Shown piece by piece: positions 19,112 to 27,725 of a stretch of DNA of 48,002 nt. The first letter of the stretch is position 1. The number at the start of each line of letters is the position of its first letter. The notes beneath the pieces were generated by a model, which saw only the letters and a program-made list of their open reading frames with translations, made no database searches and had not been told where the DNA came from. Source of the stretch: Gemmatimonadota bacterium (GTDB lineage: Bacteria; Gemmatimonadota; Gemmatimonadetes; Gemmatimonadales; GWC2-71-9); contig JAABRY010000012.1 in the NCBI GenBank assembly GCA_011390645.1, positions 1 to 48,002 of the forward strand, written 5' to 3'. The position numbers were made by a program, and so were the translations under genes.

Positions 19112-20083
19112 ATGATCCGCATCTTCGCAAACGCCAACTATGACTTCCTCGCCTGGCGCAAGCAGGCCATCATTGCCGCGGCGGCGTTCTTCGCCCTCGG
19201 CATCGTGGCCCTGCTCGCACGCGGCATCAACTACTCGATCGAGTTCACGGGTGGCACGATGATTCGCGTCGAGTCGGAGCAGCCCGGCGCGAGCGGGCAG
19301 ATCCGCTCCGCGCTCGAGGCAGCGGGCATCTCCGGCGCCGAAATCACCCCGCTCGGCAACGCCGGGGAGTATATCATCCGCGCCCGCACCACCGTCGCGG
19401 GCGCAGACGCCGACAACACCTCCGAGACCACCAACGTGGTGTCGGGCGCGCTTGATCAGGTCTTCGGGGAGGGGCAGTGGGTGCGCCAGTATTCCGAGGC
19501 CGTCGGCCCGAAGGTCGGTGGTGAACTCCGCACGCAGGCCTTCTTCGCGATCTTCCTCTCGTTCTTCGCCGTGCTGGCCTATCTCGCCTATCGGTTCGAG
19601 TGGCGCTTCGGCGTCGCGGCGGTCATCGCCACGATTCACGACATCGTGCTCAGCATCTGCTTCCTGGCGGTGATGAACCTCGAGATCGGCCTCGTCGTGG
19701 TGGCGGCGCTGCTCTCGATGGTCGGGTACTCGTTGAACGACACGATCGTCATCTTCGACCGGATTCGCGAGAACCTGCAGTCGTCCAAGCGCGAGCCGCT
19801 CGCGACGGTGATCAACCGCTCGATCAACGAGACCCTGCCGCGGACGATCTTCACCTCGACGACGTCGATGGCGGTGCTCTTGTCGCTGCTCATCTTCGCG
19901 GGACCGATCATCCGTCCGTTCGCCTGGGTGATGGTCTTCGGCATGATCGTCGGTACCTTCTCGACGCTGTATATCGCCACGCCAGCGCTGCTCCTGATCG
20001 ATGAGAAGTGGCCTGGCTTGGGTGGCCGGGGCGTGACGGTGGGCGGCAAGCTGGTGCCGAAGGCGCGGCCTGAGACCGTCTGA
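19112..20083 (+). CDS. secF: Protein translocase subunit SecF
   Basis: Partner of SecD. The 323-residue protein has a first helix after FANANYDFLAWRKQ, the hallmark INYSIEFTGGTMIRVE at the start of the periplasmic loop, and five C-terminal helices including VATIHD/LSICFLAV, SMVGYSLNDTIVIFDRIRENL and the ETLPRTIFTSTTSM segment. It begins seven bases after secD. The stop is two bases before tatD. Confidence 0.97.
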   Translation: MIRIFANANYDFLAWRKQAIIAAAAFFALGIVALLARGINYSIEFTGGTMIRVESEQPGASGQIRSALEAAGISGAEITPLGNAGEYIIRARTTVAGADADNTSETTNVVSGALDQVFGEGQWVRQYSEAVGPKVGGELRTQAFFAIFLSFFAVLAYLAYRFEWRFGVAAVIATIHDIVLSICFLAVMNLEIGLVVVAALLSMVGYSLNDTIVIFDRIRENLQSSKREPLATVINRSINETLPRTIFTSTTSMAVLLSLLIFAGPIIRPFAWVMVFGMIVGTFSTLYIATPALLLIDEKWPGLGGRGVTVGGKLVPKARPETV

Positions 20084-20085
20084 CC

Positions 20086-20850
20086 ATGCTGATCGACACG
20101 CACTGCCATCTCGCGGACGAGGCCTTCGCGGCCGACCGCGAGGTGGTGGTTGCGCGGATGCGGGAGGCGGGCGTGACCCGCGCGCTCGTCATCGAATCAA
20201 CCATCGCCCAGCTCGAGCAGACGCTCGACTGGGCGATGGACCTTTCCGGCATCGCGATCGCCACCGGGTGTCATCCGCATGACGCGTCGCGATGGAACCC
20301 GGAACTGGCGGCCACGCTGGCCACGGTCTGGGGGCATGCGCTGGTCCGGGCCGCGGGGGAGATGGGGCTCGACTATCACTATGACTTTTCACCGCGCGAT
20401 CGTCAGCGCGAGGTCTTCGCCGAACAATTGCACCTCGCGGTGCACGCGGGGCTGCCCGTCGTCATTCATGCACGAGAGGCCGACGCCGACATCGCGGCGA
20501 TCCTGAAGGCACAACCCGACGCAACGGTGATCCTGCATTCGTTTTCCAGCAGCTCGGTCCTCGCACGCGCTGGTCTCGACGCGGGGTGGTACTTTTCGTA
20601 TAGCGGGATGGTGACTTTCAAGTCGTGGGCAGATGCGGAGACGCTCCGAGCGGTCCCGGACAACCGTCTCTTGCTCGAAACCGACGCGCCGTATCTCGCG
20701 CCGGTGCCGTACCGCGGCAAGCGGAATGAGCCCGCACACCTCGCCACCATCGCAGCTAAGGTCGCGGAGTGGCGCGGGACGACGACCGACCATATTGCCA
20801 CCATCACGACGGCCAATGCCATGCGTTTGTTCTGGCCCGACGAGACCTGA
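20086..20850 (+). CDS. tatD: TatD family metal-dependent hydrolase
   Basis: TIM-barrel metallohydrolase of the TatD DNase family, 254 residues. Metal-ligand motifs: DTHCHLAD at the N-terminus, ATGCHPHDA, GEMGLDYHYDFSPRDRQREVF, PVVIHAREAD, and the distal LLETDAPYLAPVPYRGKRNEP. Family members act as 3'-5' exonucleases or in D-Tyr-tRNA/DNA quality control; the exact substrate cannot be read from sequence. It is closely spaced with secF, so probably cotranscribed. Confidence 0.93.
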   Translation: MLIDTHCHLADEAFAADREVVVARMREAGVTRALVIESTIAQLEQTLDWAMDLSGIAIATGCHPHDASRWNPELAATLATVWGHALVRAAGEMGLDYHYDFSPRDRQREVFAEQLHLAVHAGLPVVIHAREADADIAAILKAQPDATVILHSFSSSSVLARAGLDAGWYFSYSGMVTFKSWADAETLRAVPDNRLLLETDAPYLAPVPYRGKRNEPAHLATIAAKVAEWRGTTTDHIATITTANAMRLFWPDET

Positions 20851-20909
20851 CGCCGAAGCATCGCAGACGCCGTTCGCTGCTCGCCACCATCCGTTCCCAG
20901 GAAGCTCAC

Positions 20910-21299
20910 ATGCAGACCATCGCCACACCGCACGCTCCCGCTGCCATCGGCCCGTATGCCCAAGGCGTCGTCGCCAACGGGATGCTCTTCAGCGCCGGAC
21001 AGATCGCGCTCGATCCTGCGACCATGGAGGTCGTCTCCGGGGGCATCACCGAACAGACAGAACGAGTCTTCCGGAATCTCGAGGCCGTTCTCGCCGCAGC
21101 TGGCTGCACCTTCCACGACGTCGTGAAGACCACCGTCTTCCTGCAGACGATGGACGAGTTCGCGGCGATGAACAGCGTGTACGCTGCGTGGATGGGCGAT
21201 CACCGTCCCGCGCGCTCCACGGTGGCCGTCGCCGGCCTGCCGAAGGGTGTGCGTGTCGAGATCGAGGTGATCGCTCTGGTGGGTCAGCTGCCCGCGTGA
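20910..21299 (+). CDS. ridA: RidA family reactive enamine/imine deaminase
   Basis: Hydrolyses 2-aminoacrylate and related enamines released by PLP enzymes. The 129 residues match the YjgF/RidA fold: HAPAAIGPYAQGVVANGMLFSAGQIALDP, TEQTERVFRNLEAVLAAAG, VVKTTVFLQTMDEFAAMN and the terminal RSTVAVAGLPKGVRVEIEVIAL with the signature Arg. The ATG at 20910 follows AGGAAG. The open frame extends upstream to 20769, but that part is antisense-like overlap with tatD and lacks homology. Confidence 0.95.
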   Translation: MQTIATPHAPAAIGPYAQGVVANGMLFSAGQIALDPATMEVVSGGITEQTERVFRNLEAVLAAAGCTFHDVVKTTVFLQTMDEFAAMNSVYAAWMGDHRPARSTVAVAGLPKGVRVEIEVIALVGQLPA

Positions 21300-21321
21300 G
21301 GCGACCCGAGGGGCGCCGCGC

Positions 21322-23154
21322 ATGAACGACTACCCCGCGGTTGTGCGAGGCGCGCTCCGGCTCGCCGCGCGCCTTCCGCGGCAGGCGCGGCGGCTCATCT
21401 ATGCGCCGGGCCGAATGGCTGGTGGGGCCTGGGACGATTTCGTCACCTGGTTCAACGGCCTCGACCTCTCCGAGAACGCCGTGCTCCTCGGCTTCGCCGT
21501 GGTGGTCGGCGCCGCGGGTGCCATCGGTGTCATCGGCTTCTACAAGCTGATCGATCTCGCCTACCTCGTGTTCTTCCAGTGGCCCTCGTCGTGGCTCCCG
21601 CCCCTTGGCCCCTACATCACGCGACCACTCATCACGGGCCTGGCTGTCTTTGCGGCGTGGTGGGTGATGCGACGCTTCGCTCCAGGCGAGGACGGCATGA
21701 CCGTCCCCGATGTCCAGCGGCGTGTGGTGCGGACGGGCGGACGGATTCCCACCCGACCGGCCGTCGTGCGCACCACCGCGGCCGCAGTGACGTTGGGGGG
21801 GGGAGCGTCGGTCGGCTCGGAAGGACCGGTCGCCGTCCTCGGCGCGGCGGCGGGATCTGCCGTCGCTCGCGTCTTTCGTTTCGGCCCCGAGCGCATGACC
21901 CTGCTGGTGGCCGCCGGGACCGCTGCCGCGATCTCGGCAGCCTTCAATGCCCCGCTGGCCGGCGCCTTCTTCGCCCTGGAAGAAATCCTCGGGGGCCTCA
22001 GCGTGGCCGCGTTCCCCGTGGTCGTCGTCGCCAGCGTGGTGGCGGCCGTGATCTCGCGGTCGGTCTTCGGCAATCACCCCGCGTTCCCGATCCCCGAGGA
22101 GTACTCGTATCGGCATCTCGCCGAGGTCGCGATCGCGTATCCGCTCCTCGGTGTCGCGCTCGGCATCGTCGCCGGCTACTTCATCCGGATCTACTTTCGC
22201 GTTGGTCGACGCGAGGTCACCGGCCGTCGGGCCCTGATGGGCGGTGCCTTCGTCGGACTGCTGGTCGCGGCGTCCGGTGGGTTGCTCGTCGGCACCGGAC
22301 ACTTGGCCATCCCGCTCGACCAATTCGCGACGATGGCCTGGTGGGCGCTCGGCCTGCTGGCCCTTGGCAAGATCCTCGCAACCGCGATCTCGCTGGGGTG
22401 GGGTGGCTCGGGCGGCGTCTTCACGCCGGCGCTCTATGTCGGGGCCGCGACGGGGGGGGCGTTTGGCGCGGGTCTCGCCGCGCTCTTTCCTGATGCCGGA
22501 TTGCAACCGGCGGCATATGCCCTCGTCGGCATGGGGGCCATGGTCGCGGCCGCCACGGGCGCCCCGATCACCGGGATCCTGATGATCTTCGAGATGACCG
22601 ATGACTACGCGATCATGCTGCCGCTCATGATGACCGTGGCAGTGGCAGTCGTCGTGGCACGCCGCGTGGAGCGTGACGATCTGTACTCCGGCTGGCTGCG
22701 GCGACGCGGCATCAACCTCGACCACGGGGTCGATCGCGACGCATTGGCCGGGCTGACCGTCGGTGATGCGATCGACCGCGCCGCCATCGTGGTGCAGGAT
22801 GACGAGCCTGTGGAACAACTGCTCCGCCGCTTCGCGTTCTCCGATCAGACCGTCTATCCGGTGGTCGATCCTGCGCGCCGTCTCCTGGGCATCATAACCC
22901 TCCGGGACCTCGGTGAAGTGGCCCGTGCCGAGGACGTACCGCTCGCCGGGATCGTGGCACGGGACGTGGCGCATGCCACCGAGGCCGTGACGTTGGAGAT
23001 CTCGCTCAGCGATGTCGTCCGCCGGTTGGGGGCGCTGGGGGTGGCCGCGCTGCCCGTGGTCGACGCCCCCAGCGGTCGCGTGTTGGGCACCATCGGACGC
23101 GCCGGCATCCTCAACCGCTATGGACGGGGTGCGGCACCGGGCGGTTCCTCATGA
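21322..23154 (+). CDS. ClC family chloride/proton transporter with two CBS domains
   Basis: Integral membrane anion transporter of 610 residues: a ClC core (about 50-460) and a cytoplasmic tandem CBS pair (about 475-600). The gating glutamate is in GASVGSEGPV (Glu167), and the internal proton glutamate has a match at Glu221 in AGAFFALEEIL, which suggests a 2:1 anion/proton exchanger. The GxFxP segment is GWGGSGGVFTPAL. The usual GSGIP anion-filter motif is replaced by EDGMTVPDV, so anion selectivity is uncertain. CBS landmarks are YPVVDPARRLLGIITLRDL and ALPVVDAPSGRVLGTIGRAGIL. Its TGA overlaps the next start. Confidence 0.93.
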   Translation: MNDYPAVVRGALRLAARLPRQARRLIYAPGRMAGGAWDDFVTWFNGLDLSENAVLLGFAVVVGAAGAIGVIGFYKLIDLAYLVFFQWPSSWLPPLGPYITRPLITGLAVFAAWWVMRRFAPGEDGMTVPDVQRRVVRTGGRIPTRPAVVRTTAAAVTLGGGASVGSEGPVAVLGAAAGSAVARVFRFGPERMTLLVAAGTAAAISAAFNAPLAGAFFALEEILGGLSVAAFPVVVVASVVAAVISRSVFGNHPAFPIPEEYSYRHLAEVAIAYPLLGVALGIVAGYFIRIYFRVGRREVTGRRALMGGAFVGLLVAASGGLLVGTGHLAIPLDQFATMAWWALGLLALGKILATAISLGWGGSGGVFTPALYVGAATGGAFGAGLAALFPDAGLQPAAYALVGMGAMVAAATGAPITGILMIFEMTDDYAIMLPLMMTVAVAVVVARRVERDDLYSGWLRRRGINLDHGVDRDALAGLTVGDAIDRAAIVVQDDEPVEQLLRRFAFSDQTVYPVVDPARRLLGIITLRDLGEVARAEDVPLAGIVARDVAHATEAVTLEISLSDVVRRLGALGVAALPVVDAPSGRVLGTIGRAGILNRYGRGAAPGGSS

Positions 23155-23654
23155 CGCTTGGGAATCGGGAGGGCACCGCGCACCTTTCCCGGATGCGTGC
23201 CCTCGTGTCGGTCCTCGCCGTCTGTTGCCTCGCCATGCCATTGCGCGCGCAGGCAGTGCCCAGAAATTCTCCGGCAGCGGTCGTCGGCTCACCGTCGCGA
23301 CCGTCTCCACTCAACTATTTTGCGCGCTCGTTGCTGCTCCCTGGCTGGGGTCAGGCCTCCCTCGACCGCAAGCTCACTGGCGGCATCTTCATCGCCTTTG
23401 AGGGAATTGCGCTGGCGATGGCGCTCAAGGCACATCACGAACTGAGGTATCTGGAGCGCACCGGCTCGGGACGCATCGAGGACAAGCGTGCCGAACGGCA
23501 GGACTGGTTCTTTCTCGTCGCCTTCAATCATCTGTTCAGCGGGCTCGAGGCATTCGTGTCGGCGAGTCTCTTCGACTTCCCCGGTGACTTGCGAATGCGG
23601 CCCCTTGGTGACGGACGCACCGGAGTCGGGATGACGCTGCCGTGGCCACGATGA
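23151..23654 (+). CDS. Small exported/membrane protein with a PGWGQ motif, function unknown
   Basis: A 167-residue protein. The ATG overlaps the ClC stop, but a second in-frame ATG at 23193 (MRALVSVLAVCCLAMPLRAQA) begins a typical signal peptide and may be the true start. The mature part has LLLPGWGQASLDRKLTGGIFIAFEGIALAMAL, a turn-plus-helix motif shared by a group of short membrane proteins (DUF5683-like), a charged middle, and a second hydrophobic stretch near the C-terminus. It overlaps murI by four bases. I do not recognise a function. Confidence 0.65.
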   Translation: MTLGNREGTAHLSRMRALVSVLAVCCLAMPLRAQAVPRNSPAAVVGSPSRPSPLNYFARSLLLPGWGQASLDRKLTGGIFIAFEGIALAMALKAHHELRYLERTGSGRIEDKRAERQDWFFLVAFNHLFSGLEAFVSASLFDFPGDLRMRPLGDGRTGVGMTLPWPR

Positions 23655-24463
23655 ACCACGACGGCCCGATCGGCATCTTCGACTCCGGTATCGGCGGGCT
23701 CACCGTCGTGCGCGCGATTCACACCGCGCTGCCCGATGAGGCCACGATCTATCTCGGCGACACCGCACGCGTCCCCTACGGCCCCAAGTCCCCGGCCACG
23801 GTACAGCGCTACGCCACCGAGATTCTCGCCTGGCTGCTCGCACAGCGCGTCAAGGCCGTCGTGGTGGCGTGCAACACCGCCACGGCGCATGCCCTCGACC
23901 TGCTGCGCGAGCAGGCGCCGGTGCCGGTGATCGGAGTGATTGATCCGGGAGCCCGGGCGGCGGCGGCCGCCACACGCAATGGCGGCATCGGTGTGATCGG
24001 GACCGCAGGGACCGTGGCGTCAGGTGCATATCGGCGCGCGTTGCTCGCCCTGCGTCCGGAATTGCGGGTCATCGAGCAGGCATGTCCGCTCTTCGTGCCC
24101 CTCGTCGAAGAGGGCTGGTTTGGTCACCCCGCCACGCGGCTTGCCGCGGAGGAATATCTGGCCGCCGTCCGGTTGGGTGACGTGGACACCCTCGTGCTGG
24201 GCTGCACGCACTACCCATTGCTTGCCCCACTCCTCGCGGAGGTGATGGGACCTGACGTGACGCTGATTGACAGCGCGCGCGAGACCGCGCTCGAGTTGAC
24301 TGCCGTGTTGGATCGGGCCGGGCTCCGTGCCCCTGCTGGGGGGGGGACGCCCCGGCACCGCTGGGCCGCGACCGATGACGTCGAGCGATTCGCGATGGTG
24401 GGTTCAGTCTTCACTGGTGAGGCGTTGGCGTCGGTCGAGCTGGTCGATCTGACCCACGAGTGA
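23651..24463 (+). CDS. murI: Glutamate racemase
   Basis: Makes D-glutamate for peptidoglycan. At 270 residues it shows both catalytic cysteines: Cys74 in VVACNTATAHAL and Cys185 in LVLGCTHYPLL. Other motifs are IFDSGIGGLTVVRAI at the N-terminus and YLGDTARVPYGPKS. The ATG at 23651 overlaps the previous TGA; the in-frame GTG at 23642 is less likely. The 3' end faces the minus-strand hydrolase with only four bases between stops. A G9 run at 24338-24346 is in frame. Confidence 0.97.
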   Translation: MNHDGPIGIFDSGIGGLTVVRAIHTALPDEATIYLGDTARVPYGPKSPATVQRYATEILAWLLAQRVKAVVVACNTATAHALDLLREQAPVPVIGVIDPGARAAAAATRNGGIGVIGTAGTVASGAYRRALLALRPELRVIEQACPLFVPLVEEGWFGHPATRLAAEEYLAAVRLGDVDTLVLGCTHYPLLAPLLAEVMGPDVTLIDSARETALELTAVLDRAGLRAPAGGGTPRHRWAATDDVERFAMVGSVFTGEALASVELVDLTHE

Positions 24464-24467
24464 GCGC

Positions 24468-25196
24468 TCAACTGTATTGATGCAGGCTCGCGCCCTCGGC
24501 GGTCAGCAGGGCATAGCGACGCCCGTCCAGCCAGGCACCCGGATTGACATACCACTGTCCGGGCCGGACTTCCGCGGCGACCGGATGGTGCGTGTGCCCC
24601 ATCACGACCGCGCCGAGGGCGGGTTCCTTCGCCAGGGTGGCGGTGGCCCACGCCTGTTGGCGGGCCGCAGCGGCGCGCACCACGTCCGGGTGGGCGACGC
24701 CGAAATCGAGGTTGTGCCCCATCTTGTCGGCCAACCAGAAGCCGAGGTCGGGGTGCAGGAAGCGGTAGAGTGCGATCACCGTCGGCGAACTGGTGAGTCG
24801 ATGCATCCACGAGGCGCCTGGCCGCTCCTCATGGAGCCCGTCGCCATGGATCGCCAGAAGTTCCCGACCGCCGAGCGTGCCGCGGAGCTGGTGGGGGTCG
24901 AAGCGGATGCCGACATCGGCATCCCAGAACGAGTCGCCCCAGCGATCGTGATTGCCACCGATCATCCAGATCGGCATGCGTCGGGCGAGATGTGCGATCG
25001 CGGCGGCCGTGCGGAAATTGCGCCGCGGAATCAGGCGCTTGTAGCTGAACCAGTAGTCGAAGACGTCGCCGGCCAGCAGCAGGGCATCGCCTCGCGCAGG
25101 GAGTTCGTCCAGGAACGCGAGGAGGGCATCCTCGTCGCTGGTCGGCGCCGCGCCGAGGTGGGCATCCGCGACAATCACCAATTGGTTTGGAATCAC
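24468..25196 (-). CDS. lpxH: Metallophosphoesterase, LpxH-like UDP-2,3-diacylglucosamine hydrolase
   Basis: Calcineurin-like phosphoesterase of 242 residues with the complete metal set: VADAHLGA, LAGDVFDYWFSYK, GGNHDRWGD, IHGDGLHEERPG and MGHTHHP. The order and spacing resemble LpxH, which cleaves UDP-2,3-diacyl-GlcN to lipid X in lipid A synthesis. This fits the LPS genes found downstream, although the motifs differ in detail from E. coli LpxH, and the paralogous LpxH2/YbbF-type group is possible. It is divergent from the thioesterase gene with only 17 bases between starts. Confidence 0.7.
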   Translation of the reverse strand: MIPNQLVIVADAHLGAAPTSDEDALLAFLDELPARGDALLLAGDVFDYWFSYKRLIPRRNFRTAAAIAHLARRMPIWMIGGNHDRWGDSFWDADVGIRFDPHQLRGTLGGRELLAIHGDGLHEERPGASWMHRLTSSPTVIALYRFLHPDLGFWLADKMGHNLDFGVAHPDVVRAAAARQQAWATATLAKEPALGAVVMGHTHHPVAAEVRPGQWYVNPGAWLDGRRYALLTAEGASLHQYS

Positions 25197-25213
25197 GGGG
25201 CGAAAGGTGGGTC

Positions 25214-25651
25214 ATGATGCAGGATGGGGCAACTCCGATCACCACCATCCGCCGACGCGTGGACTACTCCGAGATCGACCAGCAAGGCGTGGTGTACCAT
25301 GCCCGCTATCTGGTCTGGCTCGACGTCGCACGCACGGAGCACCTCCGGACGACGGGCACCAGCTACCGTGAGCTCGAAGCGTTGGGGCTGCGCCTGATGG
25401 TGACCGACGCGTCCCTCCGTTATCGGGCCCCCGCGCGCTATGATGATCCGGTTCGCGTGCGGACCTGGGTGCAGGAGGTGGCCTCCCGGCGCGTCTCCTT
25501 CGGGTATGCCGTGGAACATGATGTCTCCGGACAGTTGCTTGTGACGGCCCATACCGCGTTGGTCGTCCTCGACACCACCGGTGCGTTCGCTCGCCTCCCC
25601 GCCGACGTGCGGGAGCGCCTCTTTCCCATTGACGATCCGGTGCGCCTCTGA
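25214..25651 (+). CDS. Acyl-CoA thioesterase, 4HBT/YbgC family
   Basis: Hotdog-fold thioesterase of 145 residues. The signature RVDYSEIDQQGVVYHARYLVWLDVARTEHLR matches the 4-hydroxybenzoyl-CoA thioesterase/YbgC active-site region; the usual catalytic Asp position reads as DQQG. Further conserved parts: LRLMVTDASLRYRAPARYDDPVRVRTWV. Two ATGs (25214, 25217) follow AAAGGTGG; an in-frame ATG at 25187 would overlap the divergent gene and is unlikely. Its TGA overlaps the next ATG. YbgC enzymes act on short acyl-CoAs or acyl-ACP; the substrate here is unknown. Confidence 0.87.
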   Translation: MMQDGATPITTIRRRVDYSEIDQQGVVYHARYLVWLDVARTEHLRTTGTSYRELEALGLRLMVTDASLRYRAPARYDDPVRVRTWVQEVASRRVSFGYAVEHDVSGQLLVTAHTALVVLDTTGAFARLPADVRERLFPIDDPVRL

Positions 25652-27681
25652 TGCGATATCCGATGCTGCTTTCCCTCGGTGCCCTCCTCGCCATGAGTGT
25701 CGGGGCGATCACCCCGGTCACCGCACAGGACCCGGCGTTGATCGAGGCCTTGGCGCCGATCATGATGCTCGAGGACCGGCGCGAACTGAATCCAGCCGTG
25801 TTCGGGCAGTCACTCGAGCACCCAGAGGCGCAGGTGCGCCGCGCCGCCACGGTGGCGATTGGCCGGATCGGGCAACGTGATGGTGTCGCCCTGCTGATCC
25901 AGCGGCTGCAGGATCGTGATCCTGGTGTCGTCACGGACGCGTTCTTCGCCATGGGATTGCTCAAGGATCCCCGGGCTGTGGCACCGATGCTGGCACGCCT
26001 TCGCTCGGGGGACAGCCTTGAGGTCGCAGCGCTCGGAGAGGCCGCGATCGCGTTCGCGCGGATTGGCGGTCCCGAAGCGATCGCCACACTCACCAGCATC
26101 ATCGGGGGAGGCGGGGGCGATATTTCCCGGGAGCGCCGCGAACAGATGCTGCTGCCGGCGCTGCTCGAGAGTTGGCGTCTCGGGAAGGATGCCCCGGTGA
26201 ACGCCATGCTCCCGTATGCGCGAGAGGACGACACCGACCGCCGCTGGCGCGCGCTCTACGTCCTCGGCCGCATCCGTGCGCCCGCAGCAGGCGAGGTGAT
26301 GCTCGATGGCCTGCGCGATCGGGTACCGCTGATCCGGGAGACGGCCGCCCGCAGCCTCACGAAGGCATTCACGGACACCGCTGGACTGAGTGCCTCGACG
26401 GTGCTCGGCGAACTCGGCCGCGCCGCCGACGATCAAGACCCCGGCGTCCGCATCAACGCCCTCGGTGCGATCGGGACGTTCCGCGACTCTGCCCAGGCTG
26501 GGCGAGTCGCCCCCCTCCTCAACGACCCCGACCGCAACGTTCGTGTGGCAGCGGCAAACGCCCTCGGCATGCTGCGGGGGGGGGAGGCGGTCGCCGCCCT
26601 CGAAGCGGTCTTCACCATGCGCGATCCGGGATGGGCCCTCGAGCGTGCCGCGCTCGGTGCCCTCGCGCAGGCCGATACGGCAGCGTTTCACCGACAGGTG
26701 GGTTCCTGGCTGCAGTCATCCGACCCGCTCTCCCGTGCCAACGCATTGCAGTTGCTGTCGGGGACGCGTCCAGGGGACGCCGCGGTCTTCGCCGCAGCGA
26801 TGAATGACCGTGATCCGCGGGTCCGGTACGCCGCACTCGCCGGCTGGGCAGGCGCCGGACCGACGCATCGCGAAGGGGCCGCCGCCGCCGCACGGCAAGC
26901 GCTGCGAGATCCCGACCCGTTGGTCCGGCGTGCGGCCATCGGTGCGCTCGATCCCGCCACGACGCCCTCGGACATCGACCTGATGGTCGATCGGTGGCGA
27001 GGGGGCGACACCGACCTTCGCGAGGCCATCCTCGCAAAGCTCGGCGCGCTCGCCCGCGCCCAGCCGGACCTGCTGGCCGCACTCGGCACCCCGGAGCGTC
27101 GCGTGCTGATGGAGCGACCCAGCGACCCGACGCTCCGCGCAGCCGCGCGCCGCAGCTTCCCAGCCCTCGCCACGCGCTGGGGAGCGGGCACAACGGTCGA
27201 GACCGGTCGGACCTTGGAGGACTACCGCGGCATCGTCCGGGGGCTTGTGCTGGCCCCCCAGAGCCCGCGGGTCACCATTGTGGTCGAGGGACGCGGGGAC
27301 ATTGAGGTCGAACTGCTCGCGCGCGAAGCACCACTCACGGTGGCGAACTTCCTTCAGCTCGTCGATCGTCGGTACTTCGATGGCAATCGCTGGCATCGCG
27401 TCGTTCCCAACTTCGTCATCCAGGACGGCGACCGCACCGGGCTGGGTAGCGGCGGGCCGGGGTGGACGATCCGTGACGAGATCAATCGCCGTCAGTACGA
27501 CATCCCCATGCTCGGGATGGCGCTCTCCGGCCCGGACACCGGCGGGAGTCAGTGGTTCATCAATCTCTCGCCCCAGCCCCACCTGAACGGTCAGTACACG
27601 ATCTTCGGTCGCGTCATGGGGAGCTACAATCCGCTCAAGCGGGTGACCCAGGGCGACGTGATCCGGACGATTCGTCGGTGA
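25651..27681 (+). CDS. Exported HEAT-repeat protein fused to a cyclophilin-type peptidyl-prolyl isomerase
   Basis: A 676-residue protein with a signal peptide (MLLSLGALLAMSVGAITPVTAQ), about 480 residues of HEAT-like repeats (recurring RRAATVAIGRIGQ, DPGVVTDAFFAMGLL, DPDRNVRVAAANALGML, DPRVRYAALAGWAG) and a C-terminal cyclophilin domain from about residue 541. The isomerase core is recognisable: FDGNRWHRVVPNFVIQDGDR carries the Arg-x4-Phe-x2-Gln signature, then GPDTGGSQWFINL and LNGQYTIFGRVMGS. It is likely a periplasmic folding factor using the repeat array as a client-binding scaffold; that role is inferred. It starts in the thioesterase stop codon. Confidence 0.9.
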   Translation: MRYPMLLSLGALLAMSVGAITPVTAQDPALIEALAPIMMLEDRRELNPAVFGQSLEHPEAQVRRAATVAIGRIGQRDGVALLIQRLQDRDPGVVTDAFFAMGLLKDPRAVAPMLARLRSGDSLEVAALGEAAIAFARIGGPEAIATLTSIIGGGGGDISRERREQMLLPALLESWRLGKDAPVNAMLPYAREDDTDRRWRALYVLGRIRAPAAGEVMLDGLRDRVPLIRETAARSLTKAFTDTAGLSASTVLGELGRAADDQDPGVRINALGAIGTFRDSAQAGRVAPLLNDPDRNVRVAAANALGMLRGGEAVAALEAVFTMRDPGWALERAALGALAQADTAAFHRQVGSWLQSSDPLSRANALQLLSGTRPGDAAVFAAAMNDRDPRVRYAALAGWAGAGPTHREGAAAAARQALRDPDPLVRRAAIGALDPATTPSDIDLMVDRWRGGDTDLREAILAKLGALARAQPDLLAALGTPERRVLMERPSDPTLRAAARRSFPALATRWGAGTTVETGRTLEDYRGIVRGLVLAPQSPRVTIVVEGRGDIEVELLAREAPLTVANFLQLVDRRYFDGNRWHRVVPNFVIQDGDRTGLGSGGPGWTIRDEINRRQYDIPMLGMALSGPDTGGSQWFINLSPQPHLNGQYTIFGRVMGSYNPLKRVTQGDVIRTIRR

Positions 27682-27725
27682 GTGCGGGGTTGAGGTCCTC
27701 CCGCCGGGGGGCGACCTTTCCCACC

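Noticed and set aside
21046-22974. 642-residue open frame on the minus strand across the ClC gene
   Set aside because: Antisense to a clear transporter gene, highly charged Arg/Asp/His composition, no domain-like pattern.
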